NCBI GenBank assembly: GCA_964019335.1 | Contig: OZ025748.1 | Span: 248,001-312,000 of the forward strand | Reading direction: 5' to 3' | Source of the DNA: Diplonema japonicum | Taxonomy: Eukaryota > Euglenozoa > Diplonemea > Diplonemida > Diplonemidae | Length of the DNA: 64,000 nt | Part shown: positions 30,375-40,642 of the stretch, piece after piece | Numbering within the stretch: position 1 is the first letter of the stretch | Layout: each line of letters opens with the position of its first letter | Made by a program: the position numbers and the translations under genes | Notes under the pieces: generated by a model | Told to the model about the DNA's origin: nothing | Database searches by the model: none | The model's input: only the letters and a program-made list of their open reading frames with translations

Positions 30375-33158
30375 ATGCATGACTTTCTTACGCTTCGGGA
30401 ATGCTTGGCAGCTCTAGAAGAGGAAGACAATCTTTACGAAGCTGAAAAACTAAGAAAACACGATCACTGGCGCCAGGCACTAGAGGTAAGACGAAGGCTA
30501 CGACGACTGGACAACACCAAGGTACGAGAAAGACTGGACAAAATATGGGCTGAAATGGAAGAGGTGGAACTGGCGGGGATACAAGCCGAGCAAGCCTTCG
30601 GGTACTGGGAAAGACTGACACACATCGGACTCGATTGGCTAATTAGGGATGCAGCGTCTCGTCTATGCACTCAAATCCCCGAGAACAAATGGCACACTCC
30701 AATATCGTTCGGACTGACAATTTTATGCCTACATGATTCAAAAGGGACCTCTATAACATACTCTGACTGGTGCAAGGGCATCCGGGTCTGTGGAAACCTT
30801 GAACTCTCCGCTCCGCACCCTCTTGATTCTTGCGACGAGAGGTCGCCTTTCTGCGGACACACAACCACCTCCACAGTAACCGGGGACTGCGTCAACCTCA
30901 CGGTAGGTTCAAGCGAACTATCAATAAAAAACAGCACCCTCTTCTCGAATCTTGACGTATCTCGACATCCTATTCCACAATATCACAAAATACCAGTAGG
31001 AGACGAGGGGTTGTTTTTGTACTGTGTGTTGCAAGTCGATGTTAAGTGGTGGCGGGGGTGGAGGAAACACTGTAAAACAACCTCGTTGCAGCCACGTGAG
31101 CAACATGAAAATGCCTTGATGTGGCACGCAGAGGTCACAACCCATCAAACCTCCGAGCTCACCCTCATGCACCTCCATGATTACAATGCCATCGATGTTA
31201 TGCACAACGCACCGATACGACCTTATTTACCAGGGGTCCTGAGAGTTTCCGGGGCTGCGAAAACTCCCAATGTGTCGGAGCAAACTAATCTAAGAACTCT
31301 CCGTCCTGCAGTTGCTATGTCGACAAAAACTAGTATGGCGTATATTTCAGGCGGGCTCCTACCTGGTTCGGAAGGAAACCCTAGCAATACCGTGACTGAG
31401 GTGGATCTTGGGAACTACACCACCCGACAGGTTGCCAACATGCCCTTCCCCCTCGAGTCGCACACAATGGTATCATACAATGGAAGGGTTTACGTGTATG
31501 GCGGTTATGGAAAGCTTTCTTGCGAACCAACCGCGAATCTTCTCGAAGCTGGTCCTTGCGATAAGGATCCACCGTATATTATACCGGAAGATCCTTCCGA
31601 GCAGCCTGATGAGGGGTCCTCCGGTGAGGGGCATTCATTTGGAAGCAGGGCCTCGTCGATTATGTTACCGCGGTCTCGGCGGAGAAGTATGTCAGGTAGA
31701 CGGCGATCCAGCATGATAGGGAGAAGGGTCCTCGACTCGTACTCCAAGCTGTCCAGACGTCTGTCAAGAAGAAAGAAGAGCTTCTCGCGGTACTCACGTG
31801 CGTCGTCATCCGCTACTTTGGAGACCGTATCGGATGTCAAATCGACAACAAAACCGCCCGCTAAGTACGGGCTGTACTGCAGTGTGTCGGAATGGATGGC
31901 GGAGAAATGGGTCACCCTTCCGACCACACGTGACAAGGTGTCTGGCATCCCAGTACATCGAAGTGGTCACACCGCCACCATGCGAGGCCATTACATGCTC
32001 GTCCTCGGCGGTTGGGGGATGCTCCCTGACAAGCTTGTCATGAAGCGCACAAACACCATGTTGTCCCTGTCATTGAAGTCCGGTAGATGGCGTCGGGTTG
32101 CTTACGACGAAGACGTTGAATCCCCTCATCCAAGGTCGGACCACACTGCTGTCATGTATGGTGAGGTGATGTACGTGTACGGAGGGGTGGGGTGCGCGCA
32201 CACACAAAACAGCGAGTCTGAAACCACCGATGATGACACTCCATGGGGCAACATGGTGAAGAGTCACCACGACATGGGCACCTGCTCGTCCACTCTCGAC
32301 GAGTTCTGGCTCTTCGATCCAATGGGCTTCTGGAGCAGGCTTACAAGCAGAACCGCAACACACCCCCCTCCACTCTCATCACACAGTGCTTGTGTCTACC
32401 GAGACTCTATGATACTTGTTGGCGGGCCTGGAATGCCGCACATGTACCAATGGTCCTTCCCAACAGACACATGGAGGTCCATACACGTTCCTAAGGTGAT
32501 CCCTTCGTCGGTGTTGGAACGCTGTGGGCATGTAATGTTGCCTGTCGGGCAGGACACTGGGGTTCTATTGATAGGCGGGGTTGGGGTGGGCAACGGGAAG
32601 GTGCCGTCCGGGATGTCTACGAGCTCTTTCGAGTTCAAACCGCATGAGACGGAAAGCTTGCGGCCTGAAGACATGTTGCCAGCGGCATTGCTTCTTTTAA
32701 AAGAAGGTGCCCCTCTCGATTTCGACTGGAAGGTGTTAAATGAGATGTACCCTGTAGGGCTGTGTTGGAAGGAGAACGGGATGAACAGTTCTCCCAAACA
32801 GCCGGTGCTATCATTGGAGAAACCATCACCGCCGAAGGCGGTGGCTATCATGGACACACAGGTGCAGAGCAAGGTGCAAATCAAACAAAACCAGGTTCAA
32901 AACTTAACCCGCCCGAGTCACAGGAGCGAGGGTCAGCTGCCTCGAACTTCAAGCAAATTGCACCCAGGAAAGTACCGTGCGCGGTCGCAGGCACAGTCGG
33001 TGTTTGATCGGCTCACCGTAGACCAGTACACTTATAATCCTGTGGAGAAAATAAGCAGTCCGAGAAGAAAAAGTCGGGGCAATAAATACGAGGCTTCTTC
33101 AATGTTGCGCAGAAAATTGCTGGAGCGGTTGAATACCTATTCAGGGGGTGTCGACTAG
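30375..33158 (+). CDS. Kelch-repeat protein
   Basis: 927 aa. Residues 1-75 are a charged helix (ALEEEDNLYEAEKLRKHDHW). Residues about 80-310 hold no recognised motif, but several beta-like segments are seen. From about 320 to 760 there are kelch blades with the usual Gly-Gly and Tyr/Trp signatures: MVSYNGRVYVYGGYG, RSGHTATMRGHYMLVLGGWG, PRSDHTAVMYGEVMYVYGGV and ACVYRDSMILVGGPG. These would form a beta-propeller for protein binding. A Ser/Arg-rich insertion (about 430-480, RRRSMSGRRRSS) splits two blades. The C-terminus is basic and disordered. There is no BTB or catalytic domain. Probably a scaffold or adaptor, partner unknown. Single exon. Confidence 0.8.
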   Translation: MHDFLTLRECLAALEEEDNLYEAEKLRKHDHWRQALEVRRRLRRLDNTKVRERLDKIWAEMEEVELAGIQAEQAFGYWERLTHIGLDWLIRDAASRLCTQIPENKWHTPISFGLTILCLHDSKGTSITYSDWCKGIRVCGNLELSAPHPLDSCDERSPFCGHTTTSTVTGDCVNLTVGSSELSIKNSTLFSNLDVSRHPIPQYHKIPVGDEGLFLYCVLQVDVKWWRGWRKHCKTTSLQPREQHENALMWHAEVTTHQTSELTLMHLHDYNAIDVMHNAPIRPYLPGVLRVSGAAKTPNVSEQTNLRTLRPAVAMSTKTSMAYISGGLLPGSEGNPSNTVTEVDLGNYTTRQVANMPFPLESHTMVSYNGRVYVYGGYGKLSCEPTANLLEAGPCDKDPPYIIPEDPSEQPDEGSSGEGHSFGSRASSIMLPRSRRRSMSGRRRSSMIGRRVLDSYSKLSRRLSRRKKSFSRYSRASSSATLETVSDVKSTTKPPAKYGLYCSVSEWMAEKWVTLPTTRDKVSGIPVHRSGHTATMRGHYMLVLGGWGMLPDKLVMKRTNTMLSLSLKSGRWRRVAYDEDVESPHPRSDHTAVMYGEVMYVYGGVGCAHTQNSESETTDDDTPWGNMVKSHHDMGTCSSTLDEFWLFDPMGFWSRLTSRTATHPPPLSSHSACVYRDSMILVGGPGMPHMYQWSFPTDTWRSIHVPKVIPSSVLERCGHVMLPVGQDTGVLLIGGVGVGNGKVPSGMSTSSFEFKPHETESLRPEDMLPAALLLLKEGAPLDFDWKVLNEMYPVGLCWKENGMNSSPKQPVLSLEKPSPPKAVAIMDTQVQSKVQIKQNQVQNLTRPSHRSEGQLPRTSSKLHPGKYRARSQAQSVFDRLTVDQYTYNPVEKISSPRRKSRGNKYEASSMLRRKLLERLNTYSGGVD

Positions 33159-33484
33159 GCTTTTTTTTAAAAAAAAAATCTTCATTTACACAATTTTTCC
33201 CCCCCCCCAGTAAATCTTTTTTCTCGTTAAAAAAAAAAAACTACAACACTTGTTATTGTTGCAGCGTTATGCGTTACAAAAAAAATATAAATTTCCCCCT
33301 TCTTTTTTTTTTTCAGTATTTGTTTTTTTTTAAGCCCCCCCCAAGTCACATCAATGATTGAATGATACTTGTCATCAATCATTCAAGTAATGAATAAGAA
33401 AACAAAAAAGGGGGAAGGGAGTGAAGAAGAGGTGGGCCGCTAACCCAACGAGCCTTCTGGCCGTAAAGTAGGGGCCGGTACCAC
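33159..33484. other. Spacer with a perfect 9-bp hairpin
   Basis: Homopolymer spacer. TTGAATGAT at 33358-33366 pairs with ATCATTCAA at 33378-33386 around an 11-nt loop. No terminator role can be assigned. Confidence 0.4.
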
Positions 33485-36400
33485 ATGCAATCTTCTAATG
33501 GCAGCAACTGCTACGTGGAATGGAGAGCGGGGGACCTGGACGTGATGCGTGTCGACGAGGAGAAAACCCGGCTCAGGAAGAAACAGCTGGAGGAGAAACA
33601 ACTAGCGAAGGTACCAACTACAACAAAAAAAGAAGAAGGGAAAAAAAAAAAAAAAAAAAAAAGGAACAACTGTTGAAAGGGAAATCAGAGTCATTCCGCG
33701 CGCAGTTCAAGAATCAGATTGCCAACATGGGTGAGGAAGTATGATGAGATATCTTTACAAAGAAAAAAAAAAAAAAAAAAAAAAAAAACCAGGACCCGCA
33801 AGTCTGGTCAAGCAACCTCAGCATAGTATGCGGGGATGTGGCTACTTTAGTGGAGCGACGCCGCAGCGTGACTGTGCTGGTGTACGGTCATGAGAAGTCG
33901 GGGAAGAGCCGCACTGCGGACAAAGTAGTAGCTTCAACACTGCACTTGCTGCAGCAGGTAATCGACTCAGCAGCAAACCACCACGAGAGAAAGCTGTCCA
34001 ACCTCGAGAAGGAAAAACGAAAAAAAGAACTGGAAGAAGAGCTGCGGCTGCAACAGGAACGAGAGGATGCAGAAGCTGCGAAGGAAGCGCAGATCGCCGC
34101 CGGAACCGCAGTGGCTGCCGCTCGCGGAATGAACTCCGCGAGGAAATCAAAAGTAGTCCTTCCTCCGCCTACTCCGGGCGATACAGCCAAGAAGTCCTTG
34201 AGCCCTACTGCAAGCAGCAAACGCGGCTCAGGCAAAAGAGTGAGCCTAATGAAACGGCAGTCTATCTCCGCAGAAGTTTCTAACAAGATGCACGGCATCC
34301 TCCCCCCACCCGTCCTTGACAAAATCGACTTGAGTAAAGGGTTGGGTTCACGTACAACGACGCCGAACAATTTCACAGCGGAGCCGGCATTCGTCCCCTT
34401 CGAGACCCTCCCCGAGTCCGTGAAGCTTCCCCCCATCACACATGACGCCACACCGAAATCGCAACAGCGCGCCTCGAAAAGACTCACCCGCACCAAAGTG
34501 GACGGGGATGACACCGCGAGAAAACGAAGAAGCTCCATAGGAATGACCAGCTTAAGGTACTTTTGTTTGTTTTTTTTTTTTTTATTATTATAACACCCAC
34601 CCCAGCCGGAACGGTTTGAAGGGCGTCATCACAGGGCTGAGCTTTGACAGGGTGAGCACGCACGTGAAGCTCCCCCCGCTTGTGAAGCTGCCACAGTGGG
34701 TATGGTGCTTTTTCTTTACATTTGTTTCCAACCCTCTTAGGTACAATGCTCTGAAATCGAGTTCTGGGTGCGCAGCAGGGAGAAGGACCACCAGATGACG
34801 GTGGTGTGGGTGGGGGATGGGAACGCAGCGTCGCTGATCAAAATCAGTCTGAACACTGACGAGAACATGGAGCACTGCGAAGGGGTGCTGCTCTTCATGT
34901 TGCGGGACCAGTACAGCAGTACGTACATCGCCACCTGCGGAACAGAAGACCTCTGCAACGACAAGTGGCACCACGTGAGCTTCAGAATCGTGAACCCAGC
35001 AGAAAACATCATCACACTCACTGTTGACAACAGAACGGTGCGAATGAGTATCAAAACAGCGGAGAATCCAAAAGACTTCGGCGACTGGACACAAAACGGT
35101 CTCGTTGGCGGTGAATACGTAGGTCGGTCCAAGGTCGACCACTTCTTAAAAGGTGAAATTCTTGACTTGAAGTTCTGGTCTTTCGAGGGCACCGACGACG
35201 GCCCCGCTACCTTGCAGGCTCACTACTCCTTCACGGACTCAGACGCCACCACCGGCACGCTCACAGACCTCACAGGAGGACAAGGCGCGGAGGTTTTCTT
35301 CCCCGAATGGGGCATGATAGAGTTCCCCGAAACATGTCTGCACTTCAATGGTGCTTTCACGCATATCAACACGGGGACGCTGGGCGACTTTGGCCAGCTC
35401 ATGGGTTCTTGCCGTGTGGAATTTTGGCTGCGATCAGGCTGTACAGACCGGTCAATGGCCGTGCTCAGAGTCACAGACACATCACATAAACACGCTGTAA
35501 TCGGTGTAGAGCTGAATAAAGGAGCAGACGGGAACTTCCGCCGCGGTTGCACCTGCTTCACTATCAGAGACACGCAAGGGAAGGAGCTCGTGGCAGTGCA
35601 GACGATAACTGATCTCTGTGACGGGAAGTGGCACCAGGTGACGTGGGACGTGGTGTGCTCCGAAAACGTAATGAGCGTCAAGATAGACAAGTTCGACGTG
35701 TCCCTGGACTACAGCAAAGCGGAGCAGCCCAGCAGCTTCTGTTCCCTCACGCAGTGGGTGCCAATAGGCGCACACAACCACAGGGGCACGCTTCAGGACC
35801 ACTTTGAAGGTTATCTCAAAGAAGTGAAAATATGCGGCGGTGGCGTGGGCAGCATCCAACAGGTGGTGGCACAGTGGCAGCTGGACGAAGGGGTCGGCGC
35901 CACCGTCGTTATGGACAAGACGGGGAACGGGAACAACGGTATCATCTACGACAGAAATATGAAGAAGAAATCCAGCAGGTGGTACTCCGTGAAGCAACCT
36001 GAAGGGCTCGTCCTGGCAGTACCGATGCTGGGGTCCCCGCGCGCCAACATTAATCTGGAACACAGCTGCAACGAAGTCCAAATATCAGCAGTGCACATCA
36101 TCCCCACCGCAAGCGAGCCGGGTCTTTACACCGAGACGATCATAGATCTCATTGACGGTGGAAACGACTTGAAGCTGGAAGACAGCACCGCGAACCCATA
36201 CGGGAGGGGGGTCCATCCTCAGAAGCTCATGAAGTACGTCGCAAAGCACACTTTCAAAGCAGTGCAGTCTTGCGCGCATGCCCAACAGCTGGTAGAGCAA
36301 GCCAACAAACACACAGACCCAAAAAGCCTGGGAACGCGAATCTTCACATTGCTGATCGGCGAGGGACGGCTCACGGTCGTGGACCTGGCGAGCTTCTCAC

Positions 36401-38871
36401 AGAAAACACGCAGCGTGTGGGATTCAACGCTCGAGGATTGGGTGGAACCCAAGACTCTGATTTCTCAAGATGACAAGGCCGTCAATTTCTGCAACAAAAA
36501 GGCAAGCGCGACAGAGCGCACCATCATGAAATTCGGCAAATCGCCCGCGCTGTTCAGAAGGTCCAAGGCAGGCATGGAAACGGTCGACTTCTCGGAGACG
36601 TTGACGACGCAACTACTGCAGTACTCCCTCTTGCGTGACATGGAGTCCTTCCTGACCTTTGTACACATGTTGAAGGACACCCCGACCGCAGCGGAACAGA
36701 AGTGCACCGAGTGGTTCGTCAAAGGATTTTGCGGCGCAACGCAGTCTTTTGCGTGTGGTGTGGTTCAGAAAGCTGTGAGGGTGTTCCTGGCGAAGAAAAA
36801 GATCAGCGCCATCAAGCAGTCCAAGGAGGAGAACGAGGAAGGTCGAAGGCGCATCATAAAACTGCAAGAGGCGCACCCCGAACTGCTCTGCGTGAGAGAC
36901 AGCAAGATCGTGTTGCTTGTGGACGTGACGAGACTGCAGGACGAGAGGATGCCCCACTTACACAGCGCAGGGCAGAGGTGTAAGGAGCTAGAGGACAACT
37001 ATGCAAGGCAAGGGTGGGAAGTGCGTGTCCTGGCCAAGGCCGACGCTTCCCTCCGGAGCATCATTGACAACGTGGGCTTGCTGCAAGGCTACCTGGGAAC
37101 CTCCTTCATCATGGTGCACTACGTAGGCTACGCGGCTTACAGCGCGCCCTACCACAAGTGGATGGAAAGAAGTGAGCTACACGAGTTGACGAAAACCGCA
37201 GAAGAAGCAGCACGAGAAGAAGTCATGCAGACAGAGGCCCGCACACGCACTGCCATGCAGCACGGAATGGCCGACGAAGAAGAGGAGACACGAGCAGCCG
37301 AAGCCATTCGTATTTCAGAAGACAAGGAACTCCGTAAAGAAATGCGGCGGAAGGAATTGGAAGCGAAGATGGAGGCCAAGCGGGCCTCCCAGCAGAAGAG
37401 CAGCGGCTGGGTCATGTCGACGAAGGTGGAACCGAAACACTCCGAGAAGGCGAAGTCACAACAGCAGCAAGACAACAAATGGGAGATCGAGGAGGCTAGG
37501 AGGATGAAGACACCCCTGCCTTTTGAACCCTCGCCCACACCAATAATGGAACCCCTGCCTGACGAGGTTCAGTGGTCGCCCGAGGAGCATCAGTTCCTCA
37601 CAGCCTATGACACACCTGTAGAGTACTCCAGCAGCAACACTCTCCCTTTCAGCGCATTACGAGAGTGTCTTCTGAAAGAAGAACTGGGCAAACATGTCAT
37701 CATTGCGGCAGAGTGCTACCCAGCCCCGAATACAACATCCCCTGCTTGGGCGTGGCTCGGCGCTTCTACAGGAGAAGTGCAGGAGTGGACGGGTAAAGGC
37801 GCACCCGAATATCTAGGGTATTATTTAAACAAAGCACTATGTGGGGGAGGGGCTTTGGATGTGACCGGGTTGTGCAAGTCTGAGGAGAGAAAGAAGAGGG
37901 AAGAAGATGTTCGCAAACTACACGAAAGTGAGGTGGAAGCCGCGCTGAGCGCCGGGAGGCCTGTCCCCATCGACAGCTTTTCAAAGGAGGGTGTAGCATG
38001 GCCGGGGTTCGCAAAGTATATCTCAAGCGGAATGCGAAAGAGGGACATCACAAGTAGCAACACGGTGGAGGGCAGCACCTACGTAGGCGACATGCTGATC
38101 GCAGACAAAAACATGAGAACGCTGCGATCGATTCCGCAGAGACGGCAGGCGAAGGAGAAACAGGCGGCGGCCATAGCAACAGCATACATCAGCTTGAATA
38201 CTACTTTGCCGGAGCTTTCAAACGACGAAATACCCGACATGATAGCTGACAGGATGAATGAGGTCCAAGGTATAAGGCAGCGTGTGGCACACAGACCAGT
38301 GCATAGAAAACTCGTAATCGTCTTGCGGTTCAACGGTGACATCGTCAAAGCAGGGCTTCCATGGTGCAGCACGCTAGACTGGGAGGACTACGTCGCTGAG
38401 CTCACAGGAGGAAAGCAGAAGATGTCATACATAGTCCAATGTGAGGACAAAGGCTCGTTTTCGCTGCACATCACCCTCCACGAGGACGAACATGCTATAG
38501 TGACAAGCATCGCAACGAAGTTTCGTGCAAAGCTCGGCCTGGAGTTTCGCCCTGCCCAGCTCAGCAACGAGGTTGTCTTGACCCCCTGTGCTGCTGGGCT
38601 TCTGTACTGCACAGGGATCGCCTGTTCCTTGTACTCCATCATGGCTGTGAAAAAAGCGTTTTTATCAGGAAGCCAGTCAGATGAAGAGTTCCGATTGGTG
38701 ATTTTCGACATTGCTTCGCAAGATGAGCATGTTCACATGAACGACGAGCGCAAGACTATTCTCCAGAAGCGTAAGCAGGAGGTGGCAAGGCTGCGCGAGG
38801 AGAACATGACCGAGGACGAGAAAAGAAAGCGACAGGTAGAGGAAACACGGAAAAGCTTACGCTCCATGTGA
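33485..38871 (+). CDS. Kinesin-like pseudomotor with inserted laminin-G domains, IQ motif and caspase-like module
   Basis: Proposed join(33485..33610, 33664..33738, 33793..34556, 34606..34699, 34741..38871), 1729 aa. All four introns are GT-AG, 41-54 nt, and preserve frame. Residues 94-106 (TVLVYGHEKSGKS) match the kinesin strand and P-loop. The matching second half starts at about 790: VQISAVHI, YTETIIDLIDGG (kinesin YNEKIYDLLD), GVHPQKL, RLTVVDLASFS (switch II) and a final helix region to about 1015. Between them lie a basic coiled coil and two laminin-G/ConA-like domains (about 330-520 and 540-740; IEFWVRS, VEFWLRSG). An IQ-like motif (VQKAVRVFLAKKK) follows at about 1026. Then comes a caspase-like region (IVLLVDVTRLQDE, FIMVHYVGYAAY, HVIIAAECY) and a C-terminal domain I do not recognise. 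SSRSH and DLAGSE are degenerate, so ATPase activity is doubtful. Confidence 0.75.
33611..33663 (+). other. Intron 1 (poly-A rich, 53 nt)
   Basis: GTACCAAC then A-rich to AAG|GAACAACTG. Removal restores the frame between exons 1 and 2, which is otherwise broken. Confidence 0.6.
33739..33792 (+). other. Intron 2 (poly-A rich, 54 nt)
   Basis: GTATGATGAG through an A run of about 28 to CCAG. An in-frame TGA inside it is removed by splicing. Confidence 0.7.
34557..34605 (+). other. Intron 3 (T-rich, 49 nt)
   Basis: GTACTTTTG, T run, TAACACCCACCCCAG. It splits a Ser codon and restores frame into the first laminin-G domain. Confidence 0.7.
34700..34740 (+). other. Intron 4 (41 nt)
   Basis: GTATGGTG to CAACCCTCTTAG. 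Splicing joins the LPQW and VQCSEIEFW segments of one laminin-G domain. Confidence 0.7.
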
Positions 38872-39023
38872 AAAAAAAAAAAAAAGAAGAAGAAAAAAAA
38901 AGATTTTTTTTGTTTTGTTTTCTTCTTTCTCATCTGTTTATATTACCTCTCTTTATACCTCTCTTTTTCTTTTTCTTCTTTTTATAAACTATCCAAACAA
39001 ACCCCCCCCCCCCCCCCCCCCCC

Positions 39024-39025
39024 AG
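39024..39025 (+). promoter_or_regulatory. Splice acceptor after a C run
   Basis: A run of 22 C ends in AG, four bases before the F-box ATG. Confidence 0.5.
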
Positions 39026-39029
39026 GGGC

Positions 39030-39932
39030 ATGGACCTACCTGTAGATGTCGTGAAGCACATTCTGCAGTACCTGCCCCTAATCGAAATAGGGAGGGCTGG
39101 GGGCGTTGCTAAAGTCTGGTTTCGGGCGTCTCGTGAGCCGGGTTTTTGGAAGGTTCTTTCGCTCAGGAACAAGTGGGTGAACCGTGACAAAAGAGTTCTG
39201 TTCGATTACAAGCGGTACTACGGGGTGGCGAGGCTGAGGGCAGCAGAGGTGGTCGAACTGAAACCATCTTTGAAGAGCAAGGCCGATGCCACACTGCTAA
39301 AGTCCATCACAGGGGCTTGCCCCAACGTCACCGAGCTCTGCATCACTGGCTGCATACACGTTTCGGATTCGGTGTTGGTGTCTTTCCTATCATCAACATC
39401 AAACTTATCCACGTTAAAAGCGGGAAGTTGCTGGAAAACAGCCGATCTAAAGATGCATCACTTCTCTTCTACAACTCTCCTTCGCGCCTTGCCAGGCGTA
39501 CCGCTGCTCTCAAGGTTGGACATCTCAGGTTGGGGAATCACTGATGTGGGCGTCCAGACCATCGTCAACAATTGTAAAGGGCTGAGGGCGCTATCGATTG
39601 AAGGCTGTGTTCTTCTCACGCCCTGGGCTTTCACTATCCTCTCGGATTCTGTCTTTTTGTCCTTCTTAGATATTTCGCGTGTATTCCTAACCTCGGAGCA
39701 CTGGGTGTCTCTCAGCACCTCCCCGCCCCCCCGTCTCTCCACCTTGCTGGCAGCTCACTGCGTGGCACACAAACCATCGTTCCTTAAACTGTCCTCGCTC
39801 GGTGTGACTATTCACATTCCCAATGCGACGAGCAATCGCACAATGCTCCAGAAGATAGCCGGCAAGAACCCACTGATCTCAACCTGCCCCCAGCAGGCCG
39901 AGGCTGCCCTTGACGCCTGTTTCCAGTATTAA
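39030..39932 (+). CDS. F-box/leucine-rich-repeat protein
   Basis: 300 aa. Residues 1-40 fit an F-box (LPVDVVKHILQYLPLIEI, then AKVWFRASREPGFWK), which would bind Skp1 in an SCF ubiquitin ligase. Residues about 95-245 carry AMN1/FBXL-type LRRs (CPNVTELCITGCIHVSDSVL, LSRLDISGWGITDVGVQTIV, LRALSIEGCVLLTPWAFTIL) likely to select substrate. The order F-box then LRR is normal for FBXL proteins. The substrate is unknown. The ATG is four bases after a C run ending in AG, and the gene lies 158 nt downstream of the kinesin-like gene. Confidence 0.8.
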   Translation: MDLPVDVVKHILQYLPLIEIGRAGGVAKVWFRASREPGFWKVLSLRNKWVNRDKRVLFDYKRYYGVARLRAAEVVELKPSLKSKADATLLKSITGACPNVTELCITGCIHVSDSVLVSFLSSTSNLSTLKAGSCWKTADLKMHHFSSTTLLRALPGVPLLSRLDISGWGITDVGVQTIVNNCKGLRALSIEGCVLLTPWAFTILSDSVFLSFLDISRVFLTSEHWVSLSTSPPPRLSTLLAAHCVAHKPSFLKLSSLGVTIHIPNATSNRTMLQKIAGKNPLISTCPQQAEAALDACFQY

Positions 39933-40060
39933 GGGCGTGAGCGGACGTTTAACATCTCTCTTTCGTGTGCTTTCTTCCCCTCCCCTTGCCCCTCCTCTTA
40001 AAATAGTTTAGCAAAGGTAGCAAATAGCTTTTCCTCTTTCGGAAAAGAACAAAAACAAAA

Positions 40061-40642
40061 ATGGGAGCCGACATGTCAACGATGATCATCACGTGCAACA
40101 AGAAGGCATACCTCGATGCACCTGCTTCGTGGGCCTACGCGCAGATGAGCGACGCGCGGGTGTGGTTCGCTGCCTACTCGGAGCACGACGACAGCCCTGT
40201 GGTGAACCTGCACGGCCCGACCATCAAAGCAGGGTGTGAGTTCGATGCGGTGAAGAAGGTGAAGGTTCAGCAGCAGAAGACGAGCGGGAACTACAGAACA
40301 ACGTGGATGGAGATGAGGGATGTTTCGGTGGAGCTGAAGCTGGAAGAGGCAACACCGGACTCCTACGTGAAGTTCTGGGGGAAGGAAACCTGGGTCGACT
40401 CCGACAGCAAGGTGGGCGACCCTTATGTTCTTGAGTTCAGGATCAACCCCTTGTCCCCAAGCACGTGCGAAGTCGAGGCCACTATGATATTTTCCAACTC
40501 CAGTGCCTGCCTCATCCCGTGTGTCCTGCTCTGCGGGAGTTGCATCAAAAGTGCCGCTCAGGGGAAGATGGGCGGGGCTCAGATCAAATTGAAGAAGATC
40601 CTTGACGGTAAGATGAAAAAGGGAGGTCAGGGCATGCGCTAG
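40061..40642 (+). CDS. Putative N-myristoylated SRPBCC-like protein, copy A
   Basis: 193 aa. N-terminus MGADMS fits an N-myristoylation site (Gly2, Ser6). The body alternates strands and ends with a long helix, and segments such as ASWAYAQMSDARVWFAAYSE and VDSDSKVGDPYVLEFRINPL suggest a START/SRPBCC-like lipid-binding fold; this is a structural impression only. A Cys-rich hydrophobic patch (CLIPCVLLCGSC) precedes a basic tail. It is about 99% identical to the gene at 51329, with three amino-acid differences. The leader ACAAAAACAAAA before the ATG is shared with that copy. Confidence 0.7.
   Translation: MGADMSTMIITCNKKAYLDAPASWAYAQMSDARVWFAAYSEHDDSPVVNLHGPTIKAGCEFDAVKKVKVQQQKTSGNYRTTWMEMRDVSVELKLEEATPDSYVKFWGKETWVDSDSKVGDPYVLEFRINPLSPSTCEVEATMIFSNSSACLIPCVLLCGSCIKSAAQGKMGGAQIKLKKILDGKMKKGGQGMR

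Noticed and set aside
33890-33925. Myosin P-loop (GESGAGKT-like)
   Set aside because: GHEKSGKS could fit either motor, but the downstream YTETIIDLIDGG and VVDLASFS segments follow kinesin order, not myosin.
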